Made by a program: the position numbers and the translations under genes. A DNA stretch of 64,000 bases from Hirundichthys speculiger. Its lineage: Eukaryota; Chordata; Actinopteri; Beloniformes; Exocoetidae. Where the stretch lies: the NCBI GenBank assembly GCA_018398805.1, contig JAGFBZ010000328.1:601001-665000 (forward strand), in the 5' to 3' direction. A model generated the notes under the pieces. That model searched no databases, was not told where the DNA came from, and was given only the letters and a program-made list of their open reading frames with translations. Position 1 is the first letter of the stretch, and every line of letters begins with the position of its first letter. This document shows, in pieces, positions 35,649 through 46,620 of the stretch.

Positions 35649-36896
35649 GTTGTCTTAATCTGCAGCCAGGAATAACTCATCCCGCGATATTACCTTGTTT
35701 TTATCTTCATCTGAAAAGGGGGGGGTGTCAGGGAAAAAATGTGCCGTCCTCTCTACAAATAAGCATGTTTAATCTCTTTCATTAGGTTGGCATTACAGCT
35801 TTGAGAAACTGATTAGATGTCTCATTCCTGGCGTCGGCTGCTGATTGTTGTTAATGGCAACCTGAATAGCGAGGCCACGGGCAGACCGAGCGTCTGGCTC
35901 TCTCCTCTCAAACAATGTCAGTTTTAATTACGGCACCATTCAGATCAATGCCGTATTGATGCCGCGATCAGTATTCACTGTTTGAGTTTTCCTTAAAAAA
36001 GAAAAAAATTTAAAAAGAGCTCTCATTGTTGTGGCCCAGATGTTGATTGAGAAGAGCCTCGCAGGCTTAATGAAAGATCCTTCTGCTCTGATTCAGCACA
36101 TTGAGAGTTCTCCAAATTAAATACCGTTCGCAGAGCGAGACGGCTCAAAAAGGAGACGCGGAAAATCTAAAATAAAAGTTCCCGGTTTCGGGCCGCGCCA
36201 CCGCGGCGGCGGGGCCGCGCCGCGTCTGATCTGCGGCGGTAATGAGTGAAGCAGGAACATCAAGAAGGAAACGTCTCACTTGAGGGCGTCTGCCAAAACA
36301 TCACACGTCTTCCAGTCACAAGGCTTTTATTTTTAGCTTTTTTTGATGGCTGTGACGTGACATAATAGATTAAATAATGACTATTTCTCGCCAACAACAG
36401 CATGTATTGTGGGAATAGAATAAAAGTCGACAAACATACGCCCGGTTTGGTGTTGTTTTTTTCGGCAGCGTGCCTCCCCAAACATAAAAATATCCAACCC
36501 CCCTCTTTTTTCTCCCCAGTAATTCAGCTCCGAAGCCTCCGATATACAGAAATCATGATTTGGTGTGCGTTGCCACAGAATAATGCCCGCTCCTGCACAC
36601 TGGTAAGTGAAGTGAATGAAGGAGGCTCCAGATGCCCTCTTTTGGCCCAGACCTCCCTCAGGACGGGCCCGTCTTGTCCTGAGCTGCATGATCCGGCTGG
36701 TGAATCCATTAGCTTGGCCTCTAATAGGAAACTACACCTGGGTCCTTGTTGTCACAGCATCCCCGTCCCTACATCCCTCCTAATCCCAGTTGTGCTCCAA
36801 GAAAAATGTACTAAAAGCAGGAAAGCAGATGAACACAAAACACGCTTTCCAAGCAAGACATCTAAGATGAGAGTGGACGGGTTCTGCTCCACCTTT
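35649..36896. other. Single-copy-looking non-coding sequence
   Basis: No confirmed gene. 35760-36130 has features I associate with conserved regulatory DNA: balanced composition, AACAATGTCAGTTTTAATTA at 35913-35932, and no copies elsewhere in the window. 36180-36245 is a CG-rich patch. The long + frame at 36402-37118 runs into a repeat block and is not supported as a gene. Confidence 0.35.
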
Positions 36897-37058
36897 CTCC
36901 GTAATGTCGCCCCTTTTAAAAGGTCCCAGCCCGGCCAGCCATGGCCATTTATTTTGCAAAAACTCTCACTCGCGAAATGGGCTTGGTACCCCTCCTATTC
37001 ACAGCCTTACCCACCGGTACAGAACGTACCGATGGGCCCAACCGCGATGACAAGGGAG
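36897..37058 (+). repeat. Dispersed block H, copy 1
   Basis: From TCTCCGTAATG to GATGACAAGGG this block matches 55290-55457 over about 150 bp, including AAACTCTCACTCGCGAAATG and CACCGGTACAGAACGTACCG. The family is unknown. It has no obvious inverted ends or target duplication here. Confidence 0.75.
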
Positions 37059-37148
37059 TCTCTTTCAGATGACATTCAGAGGCGGCTCCTTGCGCCTCCG
37101 TTGGTACTGTACCTTTGAAATCACTCTAATCCGGAAGAACCAGACCAA

Positions 37149-37704
37149 GGGCCAATTCCAATTCCTCCCTTAACCCTCAATCTCAACTCTTGCGCTTAAC
37201 CCTCAATCTTTGGCCCTCAATCTTGGCCCTCCAAAGTAAGTATAAGAGCTATCTCGTAATTTGGAAATGGGACACCCCTTGGGTGCAGTTACGTCTTCAG
37301 ACTTTGGGGGGCGGCCTTACGCCAAAGCTACGTCCAGTCTGTCAAGAAAACGACGAAGAAGGAGAAGAAGACGTAGAAGAAGAATACAATAATATAAATA
37401 TATATAACAAAGACAATAAGATAGTTCCGTAACATTTATATCTTTATTAACTACGAAAATACTTACATTTGAAGCTCGCTTTTTTTGGTGTCATCCTTTT
37501 CAAAGACGTTTTGGTGAAAATACGCAATGCCTTCTGGGTAGCCCTTACTCCCAAGTGTGGTGCCGAAGAATCTCAATTTTGAGGGTGATGCAGCCCTCAA
37601 ACTTGTCCCTCAACTTGATGTTCTAAGAATCTGGACAGCACTTGCACTTCACGGGTGCGCTAATTTTGAGATTGAGGGTTAAGGAAGGAATTGGAAGTTC
37701 ACCC
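37149..37704. mobile_element. Non-autonomous element family G, copy 2, 556 bp
   Basis: Inverted ends GGGCCAATTCCAATTCC and GGAATTGGAAGTTCACCC are each followed inward by CCCTTAACCCTCAATCTC or its complement. The interior matches copy 1 (22011-23060) without the hAT and AT-tract insertion. No target duplication is certain, so the superfamily is open. Confidence 0.8.
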
Positions 37705-37874
37705 AAACTCTTGGCATTGATGAGAACAAGATTTGGGAAGATATCTGCCACAGTATTTAAACTAGTTTAAGGTCATGACCTTGACTGATCCCTTGCAACA
37801 TCGTGACTATCCGGTAGCCACTCTGTTGCACGTCAGCTGGTCTGTTAGCGCTCATCGTCGTCGTTGCACCATCA

Positions 37875-38060
37875 TGCTAGCTGCTGGACAGGTGGCGTCA
37901 TATCCAACCATAGAGTACTCTGGTACACGGAGGAATTCATGGTCGAGTCAATAACTGCACACGGCCCAGATCATCACCCCTCCACTACCGTGCCTCACAG
38001 CTGGGAGAACATTTTTGTGCCGATATACTGTAACTGGTTTTCTGCCAAACGTGGCGTCTG
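37875..38060 (-). pseudogene. Tc1-like transposase relic
   Basis: The minus strand reads KPVTVYRHKNVLPAVRHGSG then GVMIWAV, and after a frameshift VIDSTMNSSVYQSTLW and VQQLA. These match the order and spacing of the central DDE region of fish Tc1-like transposases (HKNVLP..RHGGG..MIW..., then the STMNSSVYQ block). Stops and a frameshift make it dead. No Tc1 terminal repeats were found around it. Confidence 0.8.
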
Positions 38061-38172
38061 TGCAGCGACCACCCCCCTCCAGACCAGCCGTGCACGCTCA
38101 GTTCATTTCCAGTTGCGCACTTAACATGCGAATTTAGGCCTGAAAAGTAGCTCTCAGATTATTGAAATTTAA

Positions 38173-39192
38173 CCCTTTAGGCGACGGAGTTTTTTCAAGA
38201 AAAAAAGATTTCAAAAGGCTCTAACTTGAAAGCAGTTTGAGATAAAGGTATACTATCAATGAGAAAATTGTTCAGTATGACTCAAAGTCTGTGATGGGAG
38301 TGAAATTATTCATATAATTTGCATACTATGATGTCACAAGGTGGCGGCCATATTGGAAAATGTTCAATTTTAATATCAAAGTTTCAAAAGGCTATAACTT
38401 TAAAGTGGTTTTGAGATAAAGGCATACTGCAAATGAGAAATATCCCCATGCCTAATGAAAGCTTTCATTTCAGGGACAATCACATTATAAAGTCGTGAAA
38501 TCTGGAGTTTGGTTTCAATATTTCCCTTTCAAAGAACTGGTTTCCATATCTGTTTGTTTGATTGGTGATGAGGCTCCAGAATTCATCATTTGGAAAAGAG
38601 ATGAAATCAATGGGCTCAGAATTTGTCAGATCGTCTCCACAAAAACCAACAGGCTCATCAAACTTTTGGCTCCACTTTCAATACTCTTCCTCTTCTCTCA
38701 AGAAGTCTGAGCAGCCATCATCATCATCATCATCATCATCATCACCGTGATTTCCGGTGCACCATTAGCGGTGTGTTTTTCCCTGTGGCTAGTAATGCGC
38801 CATCACTACTAATGTCAGTTTCTGCTTCACTGGACAACTGCATGTCTTCCTCCTCTGAATCAGAGTTAACCAGAACCTGACAAAGTACTTGGTGGACGGT
38901 AAACCAACCTCTCGGCATCGTGAGTAAATGAAAAAACACTCTTTCGCTCTGCTCTGCTCTCGCTACATTCAGCATTTCTACCATTGCTTCGCCGCTGCGT
39001 CTTTGTGCCGGAGGATGTTTTACAAACTAATTTTAAGCTAAAACTTTGAATAGCGCCACCTCCAAGATTAGCACCACCTCTCAGATTACAGGCACGCCAT
39101 CTCCTGGTGAAAAGTAGTAACAAGATTCGGCATCATATTTATAGATGCAGCCCGTTATAGTCAGCAATTTTGCGACTTTGGCGCTTAAAGGG
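38173..39192 (-). mobile_element. piggyBac-like element, 1020 bp, TTAA-bounded
   Basis: TTAA at 38169-38172 and 39193-39196 bounds ends CCCTTTAGGCG and CGCTTAAAGGG. The minus strand carries the start of a piggyBac-type transposase, and the rest of the coding region is deleted. Two direct copies of a TTTCAAAAGGCT..TAACTT..GATAAAGG block occur at about 38209-38252 and 38383-38432. Confidence 0.9.
38488..38918 (-). pseudogene. piggyBac transposase N-terminal relic
   Basis: From ATG at 38918 the minus strand reads MPRGWFTVHQVLCQVLVNSD followed by an acidic SEEEDMQL stretch to about 38742. After a frameshift it continues through a run of eight D codons (the CATCAT run at 38716-38745) into WSQKFDEPVGFCGDDL, a stop being present just before, then FISFPNDEFWSLITNQTNRY. 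An acidic N-terminus followed by the F...D.....TNRY..Q block is typical of piggyBac/PGBD proteins. The DDD catalytic core is missing. Confidence 0.8.
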
Positions 39193-39196
39193 TTAA

Positions 39197-40632
39197 AGGT
39201 TCTGTGTTACCGAATCCTTCCATCATATCAACCCTCGATGACCCACCAGCATTATGCGACCTCCGGTTAAGCTATTTTGTTTTTCCTCCCTTTGACTTCA
39301 TTCAACAAATGACCGATTTCCTCCCTTCCCATTCCTCCTAGCGGGCCTTCACGGGAATCGACTGTGTCCCGAGCAGCAGTGGGTCAGTCTGAAATGCCCT
39401 GACTGACGCCGGGCTCCGAGCAGCCGCTCCACCTCTCGCTTAGCAAAGCTTGCGGCAAGAGGATTAAAAATGGAGTCCCCTCGGGCCACGCCACGCCATC
39501 TGGACAGAGTTGATCTGGGAGTAGGGTTGTCAGCCAGGACTGCTGAGTGCAGAGAAAGCTGCAGAGCTGACATTAAAACACTGCGCTCAGCGTCTTAGAT
39601 ATATACTGTTATTTGTTTTGTTTTTTTAAAGATGCATTTTCATGTCATTCGATTTCTCTTTTCACTCCACTGTTCTTTGTTATATTAATTTCACTAATCG
39701 ATGGCAGGAACGGAGGACTTTTTGTTCGCATCTCCTTGACTTTCACGTACTGTAATTGTATCACAGTGAACTGGGGAAAAAATATATAATTTGACAAAAC
39801 CAGCTTGTATAACCTTAAATTACATCCAAAAAAGAAATGATGCACTGAGATAAAACCATCCTGATTTATCTCTTATGTGTTTATTTTTGCAAAAAATATA
39901 TAATGTGATACAGAGGAACGAGAGGGAATCGCGCCTGAGCTCGAGTCCTGTCCATCTCGGAGACAGTAGAAATGAAATATAGAGAGGCTCAAATGCTAAT
40001 GCCTCAATAACCTTTTCCACGGAGTGATGTGTGCCATCTTTGATTCCCCCTGCCAAGTCTTTAAAGGTTAAAGTGTTGCTGGCGCTCCTCAGTATGCAAG
40101 GAGGAGGTGAGAGGTGGCTGATCTGTGCCTTGAATGACCGAGGAAGGAGGAAACATGAAAACGAGACGAATGTAGGTCGCCGTCGGCGACGACCGCTCGA
40201 CTTCAGAGGAACCCTGAAAGTTTTGATGTAGATGTGATGTAATTCCTTTTTTGTGTGCTGATCTCTGTTGGGCACGGGGGGGAGGGGGGGGGGTTATTGG
40301 CTCTCCCTTTGAGAGGTCACGGGTATTAGCAGGAACCAGCTGATGCCTCCTTTTCCACTCAGACCCCCCCCCCCACCACCACCACCTCTGATCCACCACA
40401 GGCCATTTACAGTGTCCATTACCACCCGTGTTAGTGCTCGTGTTCACATATAGACACATTTAACGGCCCCGGCAGTCTACCGCCACACGAGCACTCACGG
40501 GCTTTAACGCTAATCAGAGTCTTGCATCATCCGAACAAGCTGGAACAACAGGTTTCACCATAAAACTGTGACTTGACATCAATCAATGTGCACCAAAGTA
40601 CTCTGCTGTATTTTAGTCTGATGTGTTTGCTG
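39197..40632. other. Unassigned sequence
   Basis: No gene or shared repeat recognised. G- and C-runs at 40277-40291 and 40363-40372. Frames on the minus strand at 39820-40459 overlap each other and other frames and are unsupported. Confidence 0.4.
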
Positions 40633-40866
40633 TTATTCAATCCAATTCAGTTTTATGTGTATAGCGTCGGTTACAATGACAGTTGTCTCTAAACGCTTTA
40701 CAGAGACCCAGATCATGACCCCCGAGCAAATATCATTAACTAAAAATATAATATTGAATTCTAAACAAGGAAAATGGCAGATAAAAAAACTTCCACAGAG
40801 GGAGAAAAAAAAACTTTCAGCCAAACAGTGGCAAGGAAACCTCCACTTTAAGGAAAGAAACTGTTA
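40633..40866. repeat. Dispersed fish repeat fragment (retroposon-like)
   Basis: It contains TTTATGTGTATAGCG, ACGCTTTACAGAGACCCAGA, ATGACCCCCGAGCAA and CAGTGGCAAGGAAACCTCC in the order of a very common fish interspersed repeat. The class is uncertain; I know it by sequence, not by a search. Confidence 0.55.
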
Positions 40867-43545
40867 GGATTAAGATTAATTTAGAGAACTGTTTAACTGT
40901 TAAAACTAAACTTTATGGCATGTAAGAATGCAGTCTCTGTTTATGATGGTGAGTCCTCAGTGTTGCTGTTTTATGACTTAACGACTGGGATCTCCTGACT
41001 TCCTGGACCTGCTGTCTTCCAAGGAAGGTTGGGTCTTCCAGATAAATAGTTGGTTTATTATCCTGGACTGTAAGACTGGAGAGCTGTTTACCATCTGGAT
41101 TCTGAGACAAAGAGCAATAAAACTCAGAAGAGCAAAGATCCGCCTATAAGAACTGAGACAATCTGACATTCAGAGTGTATTTCCTGGCATCTCTGTGGTG
41201 TGAAGGCAATGCATCATCGGCCGATTAAAATATTTTGTATGGCAAATTGAATCTTTGTATTCATGATTGTATATATTAAACTCTTTAACTGACCTTTGTC
41301 AATGGCACCAGATAAAAGAACACGGAGAATAACTTTCAAAACCTTGAGCAGGACCTTGTGCGGGGGCTGTCCGGGGCTGAGCCCTGGCACATAAACTCGG
41401 AGCGGATGGCATATGATCACGCACACATCATAAGCAACAAACCCTTTTCACGATTTTCAGTTCTGAATAATTAAATATTGTTTTATTAATCAATAAACCC
41501 ATGACTTTTATGAGATAGATCATAGTTTTCCTGATAACAAGACGACCTGTCAAAGCTATTTAGAACAGAACTTGCAATCAGAGATTCTGGTTTCCGGAAC
41601 ACTTCGTGGGTTACCAATTCCGCTTTTCATAAGCGACTTTGGGGTTTCTTTTGTTTTTTGTGAGCTTGTTTTTTAAAAAAAAAAATCAGAAGTCGTGGTT
41701 TGCAGGTTTTGGGGCTTGTATTTAAGCGTTGTGACTTGTTTATAATTTTCCCCGTACACCGTCTCTCCTATGATAATCCATCAATGATGCACCAGGCACA
41801 CAGCAGATCTGGCAACGCTCGGCAGAGAAAGTCGGAGGGAGCATCTCGTAGCAGCCTTTTTCATAAACTATTTTTGTTGACATTGCTGAACTTCACCTTT
41901 ACGGACGATCTGTCTCTGACATTGGCCATTATACAATACTTTTTTATATTAGTTTATTTTTTTGGTCCTTAATCGCTTGTTTGGGGCTTGTTTTCGAGGT
42001 CCAGGTAGCTTATTTGTCTGGCAACAATTCCCTCCTCAATAGGCTCCGTTCTCCTCAGTGGTAGTTGAGACTGTACTATAGAGCGAGTAGAGGCAGGCAG
42101 ACAAGGTACGTGACATTGAAAAGAGGTGCTTGAACCAACTGTCTGTGCATTTGGAGAGTTAAGTTTCCATAGTTCCCAGTTATGGACAGAAATTAGCCAG
42201 GGGAAGTGGGGGGTTGTCAGTTAAAGTTAGCTGTTTTGGTTTAAGATTGTGCAAGCCTTCACATTTTCTCACTGAACATTTCTCTTTCACATTTTTCACC
42301 TGTAGGCATGTGACAAGATTTAATATGATATTGCTCAACCTATATCTGTAAAGTCAGCTAACAACTTATTAAAATGCACCAGAATTCACCAAATAACATG
42401 TATGATGATAAAAAACTTCTGGGGGAGGACCCTCAGACCCCCCACTAATCATTTCCTTCACACCAATGTACAACAACCTGTACAATCTGTTACATTGGCC
42501 AACCAATCTACATTCAATACTGCCATAATGTGTAGGGGGGGGGGCACTACAAGACACACATAGGCCTACAACACACAGATAAGGTGTATATCTCTGTGCA
42601 ATATGATATGGTTATCAAATTAGAGGGTTATTTTCCAAAAAGTACATTGGGGCAGCATGAAACTCAGGCCTGCAAACATACAGAAATTATTCCAAGGGAA
42701 TACAGCGATACAGCTTTCCCTTTTCTTTTGTTTTTTACTTCTACTGCTAAACTAAGTGCATTGCAATGATTCAGGCCCTTCTGTAATCATGTTTTATGTA
42801 AATACAGCAACAGCACGGCCAGGAAAACCAGCCAGCTCCACGTGGTGCATCCCCCCCCCCCCCCGACAATGAGGACTTGAGCTCCGGCCGCAGCGAGCCG
42901 AGATTACACGGCTCACTCGGCGGATCATCGTGCAGATGTGTTTGGGGATTATTTCTATGCTGTTTTTTTTTTCTTTTTTTACACCGACAATTTTAAGCGG
43001 CATTAAAAACACAACAGTGTGTAAATCACGGTCAAATTAAATTCATACCTGTGGGCTATTAAAACAAAAACAGCAACCTATTGTCCTCCAACAATTACGA
43101 GAAATTTGTGTATTTTTTTTTTTTAAAGACAGCTTGGACCGGTTACTAACTTGGCTTTGCAAACTTTTCCGCTGCATAATTTAAGTCGAGCAGTGAAGCG
43201 GGTTTGTTTTCCGCCTCGCTCTGTAAATTGAGTGGCCCTGTGGCATCTCATTAAAACAAAATACTATCGGCACCCTGAAGAGGCTGCGGACTGGTCTCGT
43301 CAGCCACCGGGGCTGCCGGCGGGTTCGAGCCCAGACAGACGGGGGTGGGGGGGGGGGGTCGGCTAGTGTCCAATCAGAGAGGTGGCAGAAAGCCGTCATT
43401 TCACACTACACGTGCAGAAAAATAAGTGATTTATCTCCAATGTGTCTATTATTGTCCAGGACATGTAAATTATTAGGAGCTTTGCAGAAGGCAGGTGATG
43501 AAATTCTACTGGAAAAATATGAAACTTCAGATGACTTCCAGATCT
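40867..43545. other. Unassigned sequence
   Basis: No gene or repeat shared with the rest of the window. G/C homopolymers at 42535-42543, 42849-42864 and 43347-43358. 42860-43260 is mixed composition and may hold regulatory DNA; no direct evidence. Confidence 0.35.
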
Positions 43546-43553
43546 GTAACTAC

Positions 43554-44391
43554 TAGGGCTGTAGCGATACATTAATCTCACGATACGATACGATACGATA
43601 CGATACACGATATTCAGCTCACGATACGATACATAAGGATATTCATCTTACAATATATTTACATCATTTTCCAAAAGATTTTAAAGGGTCAAAGTGATTT
43701 TGGTGACATCTTGTGAGTGTTCCAATGACTTTGTTTGAATTAATTGAATTGAAAGCATCAATTACACATTATATGGCTGACAGGCAGCTTGCTAATGCTG
43801 GACAAAAAGAATAAAAGATTTGTTGAGAAAAATAGTTTCATTTATTTTAACGGTGCAAATTGTTGCTTGCAAGCTTTTAAAGGTGGGACACGGGGGTTTT
43901 GAAAGATGCTTAGAATATCGATACCTGTGGCCGATAAACCGATACTCAATAAAATATCGTTATATATCGCAGAATCGATAGAATCGCCCAGCTCTACTTG
44001 GAAACGCGTTTTTGTTGTTGGCAACGGAGCCACACATGTTTGTGGTGTGACACAGGCGTTGATTGTACCTGCTGTTATGATTTTACCCTAAAATCGTTTG
44101 CATCAATTGAATCACAAGAACCTTAGCTTTCCAAAGATATGTCGCATGACTACCTCACGTAACATATGAGCTGTGTAAATTACGTCTTAGTTTTGTAAAT
44201 TACGAAAATTGCAGACTGACTGGAGTGGTAACGGGTTAAACGATGCAAATTGTTGCTTGCAAGCTTTTAAAGGTGGGACACGGAGGTTTAGAAAGAAGCT
44301 TAGAATATCGATACTCGCAGGTTAAAAAAAAATCGATACCTGATAAAATATCGATATATATCGCAGAATCGATAAAAATCGCGCAGCTCTA
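43554..44391 (-). mobile_element. hAT/ZBED family F2, copy with duplicated end
   Basis: The left end is TAGGGCTGTAGCGATACAT. A first right end finishes CCCAGCTCTA at about 43998. A second copy of the last 150 bp then ends GCGCAGCTCTA at 44391. The outer flanks GTAACTAC (43546-43553) and TTAACTAC (44392-44399) match 7 of 8, so the whole unit, including 240 bp of unrelated DNA between the two ends, behaves as one insertion. Confidence 0.8.
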
Positions 44392-44506
44392 TTAACTACA
44401 GGACTAAATTATACTGATCCATCTCTTAGGCAAAGACACGAAATGGCAAAATGATCAAAACACCATCCTGATCATTTGGTGACCTGTCCATCCATCTGTC
44501 CATCAA

Positions 44507-44640
44507 ACCAGACCTCCTTCTGGGGAGGATGTTTCGGGCGTGTCCAACAGAGTCTGTGGAGCAGACCCAAGACATACTGGAGAGACGTCTCCCAGGTGGC
44601 CATGGGACACCTTGACGTCCTCCCTGGTTATGTCCTCCAG
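44507..44640 (+). mobile_element. LINE 3'-coding fragment
   Basis: The stretch around MFRACPTESVEQTQDILERR is the + strand equivalent of the region just after the MPPG block of the LINE relic at 13235-15072. It is short, with frame breaks. Confidence 0.65.
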
Positions 44641-44739
44641 CTCTAACGACCAGAGAGGAGACACATTCAGACTGGGCTACATATCTACGTAGATCTACAT
44701 CCCACAGGAGCAGAAATCTGAAGGATGGCCACAGTTACA

Positions 44740-45477
44740 TGATGTTTTTTAATTCAGAATTAATTATTCTGAATTATATAATTCAGAATTAAACTATTTT
44801 CCTTTGAGTTGACATGGAAATAGTAATTCTGAATTTAGGTTTACATGGAAAACACATTTGATCGGCTTTATCCAATTCCGCTTATGGTCTGGGGGTTGGG
44901 AAGGGTTCTGATTGGATGGGGGGGGTCGGACGTCTTTACGTATTTACGTCTACCGGAAGAAAACAAACTTACTCGATTAGCAACAACATGGAGGACTACA
45001 TTATTAGCATCCTTTTTGGATTTGTTTTTTTATTTTATTTTTGAAGCAGCAGCACGACAACATTTAACCTGGCCGCTACAACTTTGAAAATTCTGTTCTT
45101 TTAATTATTTCCAGTTCCTCCAAGCTATTTATTAAATAAATCGTCTCTGCTCTTGACCACCATTTACTGCGTGCTGCCATCTTGAAACTTTGTTTCGAAA
45201 ACAAGCCCAGCGCGGAATATAAGCGTCATCGCTACAGACGGGCAAGAGAACTAGCATGTGCAGAAAGACCCGAATACATGACCGCGGAATTATTCTATTC
45301 TGATTTAGATTCAGATTCATTTAAAATCAGAATAAACCAGCCACTTACTTCGGAATTAAGTTTAATTCGGAATGGACATTTTCATTCGGAATTAGGTGTT
45401 TACATGTAAATTTTAAATCGGATTTAACTTTAATTCTGAATTAAAGAGGAATTAAACTTCCCATGTAAACGCGCTAA
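44740..45477. mobile_element. Candidate DNA transposon derivative with AATTCAGAATTAA ends
   Basis: Both sides are built of TTAATTCTGAATTAA-like palindromes and GTTTACATGG motifs in opposite orientation: 44747-44851 on the left and 45340-45475 on the right, ending CCCATGTAAACGCGCTA. The interior has no recognisable transposase; a short frame MEDYIISILFGFV starts at 44990. PIF-Harbinger is possible but not shown. Confidence 0.5.
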
Positions 45478-46085
45478 ATGTGAAATGTGGAGGAGGAGGG
45501 GCAGAACCAGAGCGAGACAGTCCAGGAGGACCACTGCGGTGTCCTTCAGGTGGTCCAAGTTGTCCTTCCGACTGAAGAGGAAAACTGCCGCCAAAATGGA
45601 TCCGTTCATGTCAGACAAACTGAGAATGAAGCGCATCATCATCATGAAGATGGAGCTCCACCTTTCAAAAATTAACATTAAGAGCGTGAGAATAATTACT
45701 CAATTCTCCACAAAGTAAGTTAAAACTGTATGACGTCATCATCTGTATTCTGAGGTCTGTTACCCCCATAAAGCACCGCGCTGAGCATCTAGTTTCACAT
45801 TCATCTTTAACAGTATATCTAGTTGGGAAGTCCCCAAAACTTCCAAAGATTTCAACATTTTTAACCCTTAAAGATCAGGAAACAGTACTCAAGTTTTTTT
45901 TTTTTTTTCTTTAAAAGAGGGTCAGCAGCAGATCAGGACAAATGAAGCAAGTCTCTGATTGTCTCCCTAATCAGATTGTCCCCTGTGACCAGAGCGCCGG
46001 TGGTGCGTGCCGGGTGTGCGTCTTTGGGGGGTTTATGGGGGGTGGGGTGTTAGGTGGTTCTAATCCGCTTGATGATGAAGATCCT
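45478..46085. other. Unassigned sequence next to the CpG block
   Basis: A + frame runs 45485-45718 and ends next to CAAAGTAAGTTA, a donor-like sequence at 45713-45720. I do not recognise the protein, and a second frame is open over most of it, so I do not call an exon. T run at 45896-45909. Confidence 0.3.
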
Positions 46086-46620
46086 TAGTATCCGATGGGG
46101 AGGTGAGGGGGGGGGGGGGCTGCCCCTCTCCCGCCGCGCGGCAGCGCAATCACAGCTCTCCCTGAGGCGGCAGCGCTCGCGGACCCCCTCACATTTTCCT
46201 CCCTCTCCCTCACACACACAGACACGCGCGCGCGCACGCGGTGCCTCTCTCTCGCTCACCCACTCGCTCATGCGCGCACACACGCTCCGCTCTCTCACTC
46301 CGCTCAGTCTGCTCGGTCGCACCCCCCCCACACCTCCACAGTCGTCGCTCTGCAGCCGCGCGGGCGCACTCCACTCCGGTACGGCTCCTGCGCAGTCTCC
46401 CCCCCCCCTTACAGCCGCTCCGGCACCATCGCGTTCTCCGGGCGCCTGCTATGCTCCGGCGTGCACAGAGAGCGGGAAAATGACCGGAGCGCATCCAGGA
46501 GGGAAGCAAAGGAATTAAAAAAGGAGCGAAGGTCTCGCACAGAAAAGGTGGCGCGCAGTTTGATTCAGTGAAAATTTGGATTAAAGCGGCTTCTTCTCTG
46601 CTCTGAAGTTACCACTGAAG
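46086..46620 (+). promoter_or_regulatory. CpG-rich block, probable promoter and 5' UTR exon 1
   Basis: CG dinucleotides are dense here (GCCGCGCGGCAGCG, CGCGCGCGCGCACGCG, GCAGCCGCGCGGGCGC) in an otherwise CG-poor window. Pyrimidine-rich CTCTCTC/CTCAC tracts at 46200-46320 are typical of fish 5' UTR exons. The block ends at CCACTGAAG|GTAAGC, a near-consensus donor at 46620/46621. No coding start is evident: the ATG at 46480 opens only a 12-codon upstream frame (MTGAHPGGKQRN). I infer transcription to the right with a long first intron. The gene is not identifiable. Confidence 0.6.
46480..46518 (+). other. Possible uORF in the putative 5' UTR exon
   Basis: ATG in the context AAAATGACC begins a 12-codon frame ending in TAA, 102 bases before the putative donor. 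If the exon is real this would be an upstream open reading frame; it has no independent support. Confidence 0.25.

Noticed and set aside
36402..37118. 238-codon open frame, the longest outside tandem repeats
   Set aside because: Its last third is the dispersed block H (also at 55290), and the first part overlaps frames on the other strand; no domain recognised.
43318..43330. GGTTCGAGCCC, similar to a tRNA B box
   Set aside because: No matching A box, no cloverleaf and no CCA-proximal stem in the surrounding bases.
45485..45718. 77-codon frame ending near a GTAAGT donor
   Set aside because: No recognised protein, another frame is open over the same bases, and no acceptor or upstream exon was identified.
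46054..46518. 154-codon + frame and 99-codon minus frame across the CpG block
   Set aside because: GC-rich sequence lacks stop codons; frames are low-complexity Ser/Arg/Pro and overlap on both strands. The block is better read as promoter and 5' UTR.
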